Part shown: positions 7,676 through 15,387 of the stretch, piece after piece
Layout: each line of letters opens with the position of its first letter
Position numbering within the stretch: position 1 is the first letter of the stretch
Assembly: GCA_017984655.1 (NCBI GenBank)
Contig: JAGNZB010000023.1
Coordinates: 1 to 15,412, forward strand
Direction: 5' to 3'
DNA length: 15,412 bases
Source of the DNA: Candidatus Altimarinota bacterium
GTDB lineage: Bacteria > Patescibacteriota > Gracilibacteria > RBG-16-42-10
The notes under the pieces: model-generated
The model's input: only the letters and a program-made list of their open reading frames with translations
Database searches by the model: none
Told to the model about the DNA's origin: nothing
Program-made: the position numbers and the translations under genes

Positions 7676-7685
7676 GAATTCCTAG
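7672..7685. repeat. 14-bp perfect palindrome containing both convergent stop codons
   Basis: CTAGGAATTCCTAG reads identically on both strands. Its first four bases, CTAG, carry the TAG of the zinc-ribbon gene (7673-7675, plus) and the TAG of the hydrolase gene (7672-7674, minus). There is no room for a loop and no T run follows, so it is not a standard terminator. It may be chance, or a protein-binding or cruciform site. Confidence 0.6.
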
Positions 7686-8172
7686 TACTGTCCAGCAGAT
7701 TTAGCTCGTGCCGTATTGTATCTAATACCTGAGCGTTCTTCATCATCGCCATATGACACCAAGCATTGATACGAATATTCTTTGCATAATTCAATAGTGA
7801 GCTTTTTGCTGGTCTAATTGTTAGATCATATGGAGTCCACAAACTAATACATGGGACATTAGGCCAAGGACTCGCTGCTAAGTCCACCAGAAATTTGCTA
7901 TGAGGACGCATTTCAATAGTGCCAATATTGGGTAATATTCTAGCCCATAAAGTACCGTTGTGTGGAGATGAGATGGTAATTAATTTTTGCACCCGTTTAC
8001 CTTGATCAATTTTCTGTACATAATAACGGGCAATGAGGCCTCCCATACTAAAGCCAATGATTACGATTGGTTCTTTATCAGTACTACAACTACTGATAAA
8101 TTTCTCTAAATCAAGCGCGCTAGTGACAAGTGATACTGAAGCATCATTGGGATTGGGTACGAAATCCTCCAC
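7672..8172 (-). CDS. Alpha/beta hydrolase (lipase/esterase-like), 5' end uncertain
   Basis: This is a serine hydrolase of the alpha/beta fold. Counting from the GTG at 8170-8172, the nucleophile elbow GFSMGG has Ser42, the acid is probably Asp116 (WTPYD), and the histidine is probably His140 (CHM). LITISSPHNGT is typical of lipase-like members. The substrate is unknown; an ester or lipid is the usual guess. GTG at 8170-8172 is the first conventional start, but the frame stays open upstream to 8274. That extension encodes KVILISGIYNTG and further residues, which look like the missing first beta strand and oxyanion loop of the fold. The extension has no ATG, GTG or TTG, only ATA (8266-8268), ATT (8248-8250) and ATC codons. 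The gene therefore either starts at a rare codon or has lost its start. It begins within about 15-120 bp of the tspO stop, so the two are probably co-transcribed. Confidence 0.8.
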   Translation of the reverse strand: MEDFVPNPNDASVSLVTSALDLEKFISSCSTDKEPIVIIGFSMGGLIARYYVQKIDQGKRVQKLITISSPHNGTLWARILPNIGTIEMRPHSKFLVDLAASPWPNVPCISLWTPYDLTIRPAKSSLLNYAKNIRINAWCHMAMMKNAQVLDTIRHELNLLDSTRNS

Positions 8173-8288
8173 TATGAAACCATCTGCTTGTAAGCTATTT
8201 TTAAACGTCTTTAGTACTACCCCAGTATTATAGATTCCTGAGATTAAAATTACTTTCGGTTTAGTTATAACTTCTTAGAGAGTCTATC

Positions 8289-8753
8289 TTAGTTCAACAA
8301 GTACAATGATGTTGCCAAAATACTAGCGAAGCTCACCCAGACTAAGTAGGGGACTAGTAACCAAGCTGCTAGTCTATCTATTTTGTAGCTCTTGATAATC
8401 AAAACAATAATCATCAGCCATAGCGGCCAAATAATTACCATCCCCAGTAATGTTGATTGTAGTCCGAAAAATGCTGGAGACCAGATCGCATTGACTACCA
8501 ACTGTCCCCAATACAGTGCTAGCGCTTGTTTGTGATGAGCATGATTGCTGGTCCAGAGACGATAACAGCTGATGCCCATCAAGATATAAAGCAGTGTCCA
8601 GACGGGACCAAAAATCCAGTTGGGTGGTGAGAACCAAGGTTTGATCAATGTAGGATACCACTGCAAGACAGCCTCACTAGTAAAGAAACCACCAATACCA
8701 CCGGCTAATATTGGCAGCGCAAGAGCAATAGCAAAGCGAGCAGGATGACGCAT
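8289..8753 (-). CDS. tspO: TspO/MBR family membrane protein
   Basis: The 154 residues match the usual length of the family (about 150-180). The family binds tetrapyrroles, cholesterol-like and other hydrophobic ligands; bacterial members have been linked to stress responses and porphyrin handling. Signature residues are visible: WFSPPNWIFGPVWTLLY after the first helix, NAIWSPAFFG in the middle, and LLVPYLVWVSFASIL near the end. Five hydrophobic helices are evident, so it should sit in the cytoplasmic membrane. The ATG at 8751-8753 directly precedes the first helix; a pyrimidine-rich stretch and no Shine-Dalgarno sequence precede it. The gene is divergent from glyA and is followed closely by the hydrolase. 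Confidence 0.92.
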   Translation of the reverse strand: MRHPARFAIALALPILAGGIGGFFTSEAVLQWYPTLIKPWFSPPNWIFGPVWTLLYILMGISCYRLWTSNHAHHKQALALYWGQLVVNAIWSPAFFGLQSTLLGMVIIWPLWLMIIVLIIKSYKIDRLAAWLLVPYLVWVSFASILATSLYLLN

Positions 8754-8773
8754 GGGAAGAGATTAGTACTTGC

Positions 8774-8802
8774 AGCATGGATCTTGGTGCTGCTGCGGTC
8801 AA
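8774..8802 (-). promoter_or_regulatory. Candidate promoter for tspO
   Basis: On the minus strand TTGACC (8797-8802, five of six) and CATGCT (8774-8779, three of six) are separated by exactly 17 bases. Transcription would start about 15-20 bases before the tspO ATG. It lies in the 151-bp divergent region shared with glyA, where I see no clear operator or riboswitch. Confidence 0.35.
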
Positions 8803-8864
8803 ATGGTTGCTTACCTTTCTGATATGCAGATCATTAGTTCGATATTCCAATCCTATTTTGCTTT

Positions 8865-8893
8865 TTGGTCTAGTGATCTATAGTGGGCATACT
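8865..8893 (+). promoter_or_regulatory. Weak candidate promoter for glyA
   Basis: CATACT at 8888-8893 (four of six) has TTGGTC at 8865-8870 (three of six) 17 bases upstream. The -10 element ends only 11 bases before the ATG, so the mRNA would have a leader of a few bases at most. Confidence 0.3.
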
Positions 8894-8904
8894 AAATTGC
8901 TGGC

Positions 8905-10188
8905 ATGTCATCTTTTCCACTTCTGACCGCACAAGATCCCAAGATTGCTGCTCTGATCGCCGCCGAGACTGATCGTCAACAAAATGGTCTTGAGATGATC
9001 CCTTCTGAGAACCATACTTCCGGAGCAGTATTAGAAGCTCTTGGCAGTCGACTGACCGACAAGTATTCTGAGGGCTATCCTGGTATGCGCTACTATGGTG
9101 GGTGTCAGTTCGTCGATGAGATTGAGAACATTGCCCGCAATCGGGCGACGCAGCTTTTTGGCTGTACCTACGCCAATGTGCAGGCCTATTCCGGTAGCCC
9201 TGCCAATCTCGCGGTCCATTATGCGTTGTTGGACGCTGGCGATACTGTTATGGGACTGAAGCTCACTCATGGAGGTCACATGACCCATGGGCTCAAGGTG
9301 AATTTTTCAGGTACCTATTATCGCAATGTCCAGTACACTGTCCGACAGGATGGCTATATCGATATTGATGAAATGTGGCGGCTGGTCAAAGCTGAGCAGC
9401 CCAAGATGATTATTGTTGGTGCGACTGCCTATCCTCGGCAGTATCAGTGGGAAGTGTATCGGGAAATGGCTGATAGTGTTGGTGCCTTTTTGTTTGCAGA
9501 TATTAGTCATATTGCCGGTCTGGTAGTGGGTGGGGCACACCCATCACCAATCGGGATTGCTGATGTCGTGACGACGACGACCCATAAGACATTACGTGGA
9601 CCCCGAGGAGCTCTGATCCTTGCCAATGGCAATGCTTCTGACCCACTAAAGAAGGTGGCTCGAACCAAAGAAAATATTCCGACACTGATTGACCGGGCGA
9701 TTATTCCAGGCCTCCAAGGTGGCCCACACAATCATCAAACTGCTGCTATTGCTGTCGCACTTCAAGAAGCAATGCAACCAGCATTTGCCCTTTATGCTCA
9801 TCAGATTGTCGCCAATGCGAAAGTGCTCGCTGAGGAACTTCTCAGTCGGGGATACAATCTAGTCACCGGAGGCACGGACAATCACTTGATGGTGGTGGAT
9901 CTGACAAACAAAAGCCTTTCTGGCAAGGACGCCGAAGTAGCATTGGGATTAGCAGGGATCACCGTCAACAAAAACACAGTTCCATTCGAGCCTCGTTCTG
10001 CCTTTGATCCTTCGGGGATTCGTCTTGGTACCCCTGCGCTGACCACGCGAGGGATGAAGGAAGCTGATATGCGTACAGTCGCTGATTTTATTGATCGAGC
10101 AATTACTGCACAGGGTAATGATCAGTTGCTAGCACGGATTCACCAGGAAGTGACTGAGCTCACCACACACTTTCCCTTGCCTCGTTGA
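8905..10188 (+). CDS. glyA: Serine hydroxymethyltransferase
   Basis: This 427-residue, PLP-dependent cytoplasmic enzyme interconverts serine plus tetrahydrofolate with glycine plus 5,10-methylenetetrahydrofolate. It supplies one-carbon units for purine, thymidylate and methionine synthesis. The sequence is full length and intact. The N-terminal block runs from SENHTSGAVLEALGS to KYSEGYPGMRYYGG. ADISHIAGLV follows with Asp199 and His202, and the cofactor lysine is Lys228 in TTTTHKTLRGPRGA. RLGTPALTTRG near the end is the conserved C-terminal substrate-site block. The ATG at 8905 gives the expected N-terminus; there is no Shine-Dalgarno sequence. It is a single gene with no other folate gene beside it, divergent from tspO, and it ends 20 bp from a convergent gene. 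Confidence 0.97.
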   Translation: MSSFPLLTAQDPKIAALIAAETDRQQNGLEMIPSENHTSGAVLEALGSRLTDKYSEGYPGMRYYGGCQFVDEIENIARNRATQLFGCTYANVQAYSGSPANLAVHYALLDAGDTVMGLKLTHGGHMTHGLKVNFSGTYYRNVQYTVRQDGYIDIDEMWRLVKAEQPKMIIVGATAYPRQYQWEVYREMADSVGAFLFADISHIAGLVVGGAHPSPIGIADVVTTTTHKTLRGPRGALILANGNASDPLKKVARTKENIPTLIDRAIIPGLQGGPHNHQTAAIAVALQEAMQPAFALYAHQIVANAKVLAEELLSRGYNLVTGGTDNHLMVVDLTNKSLSGKDAEVALGLAGITVNKNTVPFEPRSAFDPSGIRLGTPALTTRGMKEADMRTVADFIDRAITAQGNDQLLARIHQEVTELTTHFPLPR

Positions 10189-10208
10189 GAAGGTAACAGG
10201 GAGGCTAG

Positions 10209-10856
10209 TTAATTGGTTGTCATGATGCGCGATAGATCATCTCTCAGTCTGGCACTGACCAGTTTCAATTCACGGACTACAGGATCTTGGTTGTAGCGGC
10301 GTGTTGGTGATAAGCGATAAGCCCTGAGGAGTAGTGTTCGATTTTTATGTAGCCAGTGATGGTAGATATCTTGGACTTCTCTCGAACGGGTTGCTAGTCC
10401 AAGTACGGTGTCCATCCTACGAATTGCTTGGCGCAGTACCGTAGATGGCGTGGCTTGGTAGAGCTTATGTCCAGTGCAGTACGTTGCTAAAGCGACTACA
10501 TTCTCTGCTAATTCTACCCCTGTATGTGCCGGAAGCAGGAGATCTGGTCGATATTCACCTCTACGAGCAAGAGTGGCAATCGCTTCAGCTGGTAATAATG
10601 TGAATGTGCGATCGGACGGTAGTACTAAATCAATTAATGCCTGTCTTCTGGCTTGGTAAGCGATGTCAGGATTGGGGCGTGGTATGTCGGCCATAATCCT
10701 CATGCTGGTCAGTATCGCTCGCGCTTGTACTCGACTGACATGATCTAGGGGACGCTCTATGCCTAGCCCATTGGCATAATCAGCAATCTCATAAATATCC
10801 AGAGCAGTGATATGTTCTGCAACTTTTTTCCTGCCCTGATGATTAATTTGATTCAT
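10209..10856 (-). CDS. Unrecognised 215-residue, Arg-rich helical protein
   Basis: I do not recognise the family. The protein looks almost entirely alpha-helical and is rich in Arg and Ala. It has no signal peptide, membrane segment or cysteine motif, and the C-terminal third (RTLLLRAYRLSPTRRYNQ and after) is strongly basic. The ATG at 10854-10856 is the first in frame and lacks a Shine-Dalgarno sequence. It lies 111 bp downstream of the kinase-like gene on the same strand, so it could be the last gene of that unit or be read from its own promoter. It faces glyA with 20 bp between stop codons. Nucleic-acid binding would fit the charge but is only a guess. Confidence 0.75.
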   Translation of the reverse strand: MNQINHQGRKKVAEHITALDIYEIADYANGLGIERPLDHVSRVQARAILTSMRIMADIPRPNPDIAYQARRQALIDLVLPSDRTFTLLPAEAIATLARRGEYRPDLLLPAHTGVELAENVVALATYCTGHKLYQATPSTVLRQAIRRMDTVLGLATRSREVQDIYHHWLHKNRTLLLRAYRLSPTRRYNQDPVVRELKLVSARLRDDLSRIMTTN

Positions 10857-10893
10857 ACAAAAAGTGCAACTTTAATTGTGGAGGATGCACTGT

Positions 10894-10946
10894 AGCATAT
10901 CGATGATGTTGTTCAATTCTTCTACAGGTAGTCGCTTCACAGTATA
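10894..10946 (-). promoter_or_regulatory. Possible -10 elements ahead of the 215-residue gene
   Basis: On the minus strand there are two -10-like hexamers, TATACT (10941-10946, five of six) and TATGCT (10894-10899, four of six). Neither has a good -35 at 16-18 bases. The gap also has a T run directly after the kinase stop but no hairpin before it, so I do not call a terminator. Confidence 0.2.
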
Positions 10947-10967
10947 GCCAAGTCAGGGGAGAAAAAA

Positions 10968-12203
10968 CTATTGTTTTCTTTTCTGGGCGAGGATATCACT
11001 TCGTAGCGCTTTGAATTGCCTACCACCGGAAAGGATGCTGACAATATCTAACCATGAATGGTATTGTTTATTGATGACACCGGCTGGGTTTGTGGGGGTG
11101 CGATGGAAGTATGCTTCTTGTAAGTCTTTGGCGAGCACCCAGAGGGCAGTTTCTTCTATGGGGTTGCCTTTGCCCAGTGATTTCTTCTGGAGACCTTGGG
11201 CGAGAAAATTTCCAAACGCGACTTTATTGGGGATATCGAGGAGGTCGTGTGTTTCTCTTGCTTCTCGAATGAGGAGATCATTACTAATATCAATACTAGC
11301 GACCCAGATATCACTAGGTCTGAGGGGGGTGTCATAGTGGATTATACTATCAAAATCAACTACTCGACCTCGTGGTGGCCTGACAATAATATTGCTGCCT
11401 TGTAGATCATTGTACATATATCGATGGCGATGTATCCAGGCTAGGAACTGGGCGACTGTGAGCATGACATCCAGTAATTCTTGTCTGGACAAACTCTCAA
11501 CAGCGTCATGATACATATCCGCTAGAGTAGCGTTGATCCGAACATCCGGATCTTCGATGTTGGCTAGTACATCTTGAATATCACCGATCAGTTCATAGAG
11601 GATCACATCCTTACCAATCATCAGTGGCTGGGCCATCCGGTGATCATAGGCGTGCTCGCCATGGGTCAGGCGGTAATAAATGTCTTTTTCCGGATCAGCT
11701 TGAATTTTCCTTTCCTTTTCTATTGCTACTAATAATCCTCTTGCTGCTTGCTGTTCATTTTCAAATATCGTGCGCGAAATCTGGCACTGCCGAATACGTT
11801 CTGCATCAAGGGAGTGTGCTCTCTTCGGACTTTGGGTGGCAGAAGAGAGTTGAAATAATTCTGCTGCACTGTAGCTATCTGCCGGTCGTGGTCTTTTAGC
11901 TGCAGCAATTCTGAACTTGTTGGGGTCTTTGGTCGGTAGGGCGACCGTAGAGATAGTAGCAAATCGTCCCTGGGCAAAGGTGTCACGGAGGATTTTGACA
12001 TCAGAGAGATATGTCCCTTCAGCATCGTGAATCGGTAAAGTAGAATAGCGAATGCCTCGATCGAGATCTCTGGCTGTGACGATATGGGAGTTACCCAAGC
12101 TAGTCTGAGAAAGTATACTCGCGATACCAATTCTAGCTTTTTCGTCAGCCTCTGCATCGAAGTCTAGCGCGCTAGGGTGAGGCGGAGTATTACGAAATGT
12201 CAT
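10968..12203 (-). CDS. Protein-kinase-fold protein (Ser/Thr kinase-like or RIO/APH-like)
   Basis: This 411-residue protein has the landmarks of a protein-kinase fold. A degenerate Gly loop AQGRFATISTVAL (77-89) leads to the probable ATP lysine K103 in AAAKRPRP. A helix around 146-160 has Glu148 or Glu150 as its possible salt-bridge partner, and the hinge is LYELIG (202-207). The catalytic loop is YNDLQGSN with Asp266 and Asn271, and the DFG position is DFD at 283-285. The third DFG residue is Asp, and the catalytic-loop lysine is replaced by Gln268, so it differs from canonical Hanks kinases. Catalytic activity is plausible because the metal-binding Asp and Asn are kept. The N-terminal 70 residues look disordered or helical. 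It starts 22 bp after the 1048-residue gene, probably on the same mRNA, and that Ser/Thr-rich protein is an obvious candidate substrate or partner (inference). Confidence 0.75.
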   Translation of the reverse strand: MTFRNTPPHPSALDFDAEADEKARIGIASILSQTSLGNSHIVTARDLDRGIRYSTLPIHDAEGTYLSDVKILRDTFAQGRFATISTVALPTKDPNKFRIAAAKRPRPADSYSAAELFQLSSATQSPKRAHSLDAERIRQCQISRTIFENEQQAARGLLVAIEKERKIQADPEKDIYYRLTHGEHAYDHRMAQPLMIGKDVILYELIGDIQDVLANIEDPDVRINATLADMYHDAVESLSRQELLDVMLTVAQFLAWIHRHRYMYNDLQGSNIIVRPPRGRVVDFDSIIHYDTPLRPSDIWVASIDISNDLLIREARETHDLLDIPNKVAFGNFLAQGLQKKSLGKGNPIEETALWVLAKDLQEAYFHRTPTNPAGVINKQYHSWLDIVSILSGGRQFKALRSDILAQKRKQ

Positions 12204-12225
12204 ACGCAGATGATTGTGGAAGAGA

Positions 12226-15200
12226 CTAGTATGTACGAATTTGTCTCAACAGTCTAGTAGCAGTATTTCTAAATTGATTCCTGACTTGTTGCCAACGTGA
12301 ATAGGGGATAGCAGCACCGAAGGTAGCTCTACTTTCTCGGATCTCTACGGGCTCCGTAGTCTTGACCACTGGTTGGGCTGGAACAGCTGCTGTATCTGTT
12401 CTCAATGTCAGTCTACCCGCTTCTCTGAGAGAGCGAGTACTAAATATGATCGGTCGTCTCAGCAACTGTTGGCTATGAAAGCGTACATATTGAATAGCAA
12501 GATTGCCGTCTTCGGTGACGCCACAAGTGACCTCAGCTCCTGCTTGTAGGGCAGTATTGAGGATGTTTTTATTATGGTCAGACAAAGCAGCAAACATCGT
12601 ACTATGGTCATGAGGTCCACGAACATAATTGTACATTTTTCTAAATCCAGAAGTGTTCATGTACCAGGAGAGAGCTGATGCAGCATTGGGATAGCGATCG
12701 AGATAGACTGATGCTGGTGCGAAGTATGGGTCTCGGTCGCCTTCGATCTGATACGCAGTATAGCCCTGAGCCTGTAAATAGGCTGCTCCTGCTGGAGAAT
12801 TGTCGATATGTGGTTCTGCTAATGTCTCAACAGAGGTTGGTGCTATTCGTTCATCTTGAAAGTTCACGACAGTTCTTCTGGCAGGACTGATGATCTTGCT
12901 CAAAGCAGAACGGACTATAGTAGGAAATACCGCTTTATCAGCGGTGGAGCTGCTTTCTAGAGCCCCAGTCTGTGACAGAGTATGCATTGGTGCTTTTGGT
13001 GGACGACTCATCATCGGTAGAGCGGCAAATCCCAAAGCAAAGGCTACATGCCCCAAACGTAATGCTTTTGCAGTAGCAGCAATGGCCTGTGGTGTGACTG
13101 TGCGGACGAGGGCCTGAGCGAGAGCACTGGTTGTGTCAGCGATCTTACCTGGCAATGCTGCAAGGTGTGGAAACCAAGTATTGTAGAGTCTTTCTGGTAA
13201 TAAACTTTCCAGCACCGTCTGTGGTGGTGTTTGGAATGGTGGCATTGGTTTGGCTATTCTCAATGGCGCCGAAGAGAACAGTTTGTGTCCACTGAGAGCT
13301 AATGGTGCAATCGGTTGTGGTGGTGTTGTTGGTGTCACTGCTTGGACAAATAGCGAGACTTCTTCAGGTTGGAGTGCGTCTTGTAGATGTTGAATTGTGG
13401 CGCGGAGACGTTTTGCTGCGAGCTGCTTTTTGGTACTCAGTGATTCTGGTGTCTCGGGAGCGGTGACATCTAGTGTAGGAAGCGCATCTTGTCCTGCTGG
13501 GGTAGTGTGGTTGGGGGCGAATAGTGCGGCAATTGATGCTCGACTTGGCAGTTCTTTTGCTTCAAATGCTACCCGCATACAGCTAGATACGAATGCTGCT
13601 CTTTGTCCTGTGGAGAGTGTCTGGCTTGCAGCCTCAATGATAGACTGTCTTGCTGCTAGGGGGATGGTGCGGATCTGAGCGCGAGTTTTGGCGAGCGTGC
13701 GTGTAAACAGATCGATACTGGTTTTGATTGGTCGATAGACTCGGTTAAACAGTTCGCGGTCAGCTGCAGGTAGTGAGTTGATAATCGTTTGAGCTGATTG
13801 CTCTACGGTTTGTTTTGCTTTTCCTATTTGTGTACCAGCATCATCTGACTGTACTTGGGTATAGAAAGTGACTTCAAGTTGTTGGGCTGCATCGAGTAGG
13901 CGTGCTCTGGTTGTTTGGAATTGATTGATGCTCTGAGCGACAGCAGCATAAATAGCATGGAACGTGGGACGTTCGATCGGTGAGAGGTGAGAAACCACGG
14001 TCTGGACAGCGCCTTCCAAGGCCTGATCAGCTTTGGCTAGACTACTATAGTAGCCTAGGGATTCAGCACGGCTGTGGAAAAATTTTCTGAGGGTTTCAGC
14101 CTTTGCCGTGAGAGCGGCAATAGTTTTGGGGAACGTCAGTGACAATGTATCTATTCTCTTGAGGAAGATCTGCCTTACCAACAAAGTGTCGTTGTAGTTT
14201 GCTAATAAAGGTAGTAGTCCAAATGCATTGATAGCGACGCCATAATGACCAGTTTTTTGGAGATAACAATGATGCAGTACCATTGTGGCAGTGTCTTCAA
14301 TCACTTGACCATAGGTAGCTTCTAGTGCAGCTTTTCCCATTACTCCCTCTGAGACTGGACGAGCTCGAGTGAGTTGGAACATTTTACCAAAGGCTTCAGC
14401 GTGCTGTGCAGGGTTGCTTTCTGGTTGTGCTGCGAGTTGTGATTTAATGTGGTGTTTTCGAGCCTGGCTGATGATAGTGAGAGCAAGATACGGATGCTTC
14501 GCAATATCACGGTGGACATTGGACACATAACTGGCAAGATCGAACTCTTGGGGGGTAAGGAAGTCATGGACGGCAGAAAGTCTAATACCTTTCTCGATCT
14601 CAGCCAATGACAAGGATTCAAATCTGCTTTGAGGAATATTGCCGATTGCAACATCTTGAGATTCGGCAACTGGGGTTTCTACGATTTTTTTATGAAAACC
14701 AGACACCTCATCAGGTTCTATAGTTTCTACTACGGTGTTGTCTGCTGGTGCGCTGAAATCAAGAAAACGAAGATCATCAGGACTGAAAGCTGGCTCGGTA
14801 TCCAAAGCAGCGTTCGCATCAAAAGTAGCCAGTCGTGCGGCGAGAGCGCTTCTGGATTGATCGAAACCAATGTAGTCAACTGTGCTAGGAGCTACAGAAG
14901 GATTGCTAGTAAGACGAGCAGAAAATACTGCTGTAGGTTCACCACTAACGCGAGTAACATCAAGATGTGGTGCGAACACTGTTCCGGCTGGTATTTCAGC
15001 TTCTGGCTGAGTGGCGATTGGATGCTCTACTGGAGCTATGGTACTGATTCTGGGGATGGGACGGTTTGTTGTGCTAAGCTCCTCTGTGCCGTCATCAAAA
15101 TCTGGAAATACATCAGCAAAACTTTCTACCTCAGGGTTATCATCCACTTTTAGCTCTGCAGCTTCTTTCGCAGTATAGACGCCTGAGCTTGGTGGTGGGG

Positions 15201-15372
15201 TAGGTGATGGCTGTGTGGGCTGTTGTCTACCCGGAATGAGCGTGTTTCTCACAGCTTCACGACGAGCGTCTGGCTTTATACCTGGAAGCGGACGTGTCCC
15301 CAGTGGAGGAGTACCTCTGGGTTGAAACTCTTCAGCTGCTGCACCTTCACCTGAATGATAACGATAACGCAT
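12226..15372 (-). CDS. Unrecognised 1048-residue protein: Pro-rich disordered N-terminus, helical middle, C-terminal domain
   Basis: I do not recognise the family. The first roughly 65 residues are rich in Pro, Gly and Arg (PTQPSPTPPPSS), and residues to about 250 are acidic and Ser/Thr/Pro-rich, so probably disordered. A long helical region follows (about 250-690) with Gln/Ala-rich, possibly coiled-coil stretches. A mildly hydrophobic segment LGHVAFALGFAALPMM at 773-788 is marginal as a membrane helix. A compact C-terminal domain (about 870-1000) contains YLDRYPNAASALSWYM and RGPHDHSTMF, with His/Asp residues that could be catalytic or metal-binding. No signal peptide is visible. The ATG at 15370-15372 has a TATGAT hexamer only 9 bases upstream and no Shine-Dalgarno sequence. 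The frame is open for 3.1 kb, which is strong evidence of coding. The kinase-like gene follows after 22 bp. Confidence 0.88.
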   Translation of the reverse strand: MRYRYHSGEGAAAEEFQPRGTPPLGTRPLPGIKPDARREAVRNTLIPGRQQPTQPSPTPPPSSGVYTAKEAAELKVDDNPEVESFADVFPDFDDGTEELSTTNRPIPRISTIAPVEHPIATQPEAEIPAGTVFAPHLDVTRVSGEPTAVFSARLTSNPSVAPSTVDYIGFDQSRSALAARLATFDANAALDTEPAFSPDDLRFLDFSAPADNTVVETIEPDEVSGFHKKIVETPVAESQDVAIGNIPQSRFESLSLAEIEKGIRLSAVHDFLTPQEFDLASYVSNVHRDIAKHPYLALTIISQARKHHIKSQLAAQPESNPAQHAEAFGKMFQLTRARPVSEGVMGKAALEATYGQVIEDTATMVLHHCYLQKTGHYGVAINAFGLLPLLANYNDTLLVRQIFLKRIDTLSLTFPKTIAALTAKAETLRKFFHSRAESLGYYSSLAKADQALEGAVQTVVSHLSPIERPTFHAIYAAVAQSINQFQTTRARLLDAAQQLEVTFYTQVQSDDAGTQIGKAKQTVEQSAQTIINSLPAADRELFNRVYRPIKTSIDLFTRTLAKTRAQIRTIPLAARQSIIEAASQTLSTGQRAAFVSSCMRVAFEAKELPSRASIAALFAPNHTTPAGQDALPTLDVTAPETPESLSTKKQLAAKRLRATIQHLQDALQPEEVSLFVQAVTPTTPPQPIAPLALSGHKLFSSAPLRIAKPMPPFQTPPQTVLESLLPERLYNTWFPHLAALPGKIADTTSALAQALVRTVTPQAIAATAKALRLGHVAFALGFAALPMMSRPPKAPMHTLSQTGALESSSTADKAVFPTIVRSALSKIISPARRTVVNFQDERIAPTSVETLAEPHIDNSPAGAAYLQAQGYTAYQIEGDRDPYFAPASVYLDRYPNAASALSWYMNTSGFRKMYNYVRGPHDHSTMFAALSDHNKNILNTALQAGAEVTCGVTEDGNLAIQYVRFHSQQLLRRPIIFSTRSLREAGRLTLRTDTAAVPAQPVVKTTEPVEIRESRATFGAAIPYSRWQQVRNQFRNTATRLLRQIRTY

Positions 15373-15381
15373 AGTTTTACA

Positions 15382-15387
15382 ATCATA
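15382..15387 (-). promoter_or_regulatory. -10-like element nine bases before the 1048-residue gene
   Basis: TATGAT (minus strand) matches five of six -10 positions and ends 9 bases before the ATG. Transcription would begin at or within about 3 bases of the start codon, a leaderless arrangement. No good -35 is visible at 17 bases, and the window ends soon after. A second TATAGT lies at 15403-15408. Confidence 0.3.

Noticed and set aside
8754..8904. Riboswitch ahead of glyA (glycine or folate type)
   Set aside because: The candidate -10 element ends only 11 bases before the ATG and I find no conserved riboswitch core in the 151-bp gap.
10930..10967. Terminator after the kinase-like gene
   Set aside because: A run of Ts follows the stop on the minus strand, but no stable hairpin precedes it.
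13397..13678. Plus-strand open frame antisense to the 1048-residue gene
   Set aside because: It is a shadow of Ala-rich codons on the opposite strand, with no recognisable domain and no promoter or start signal.
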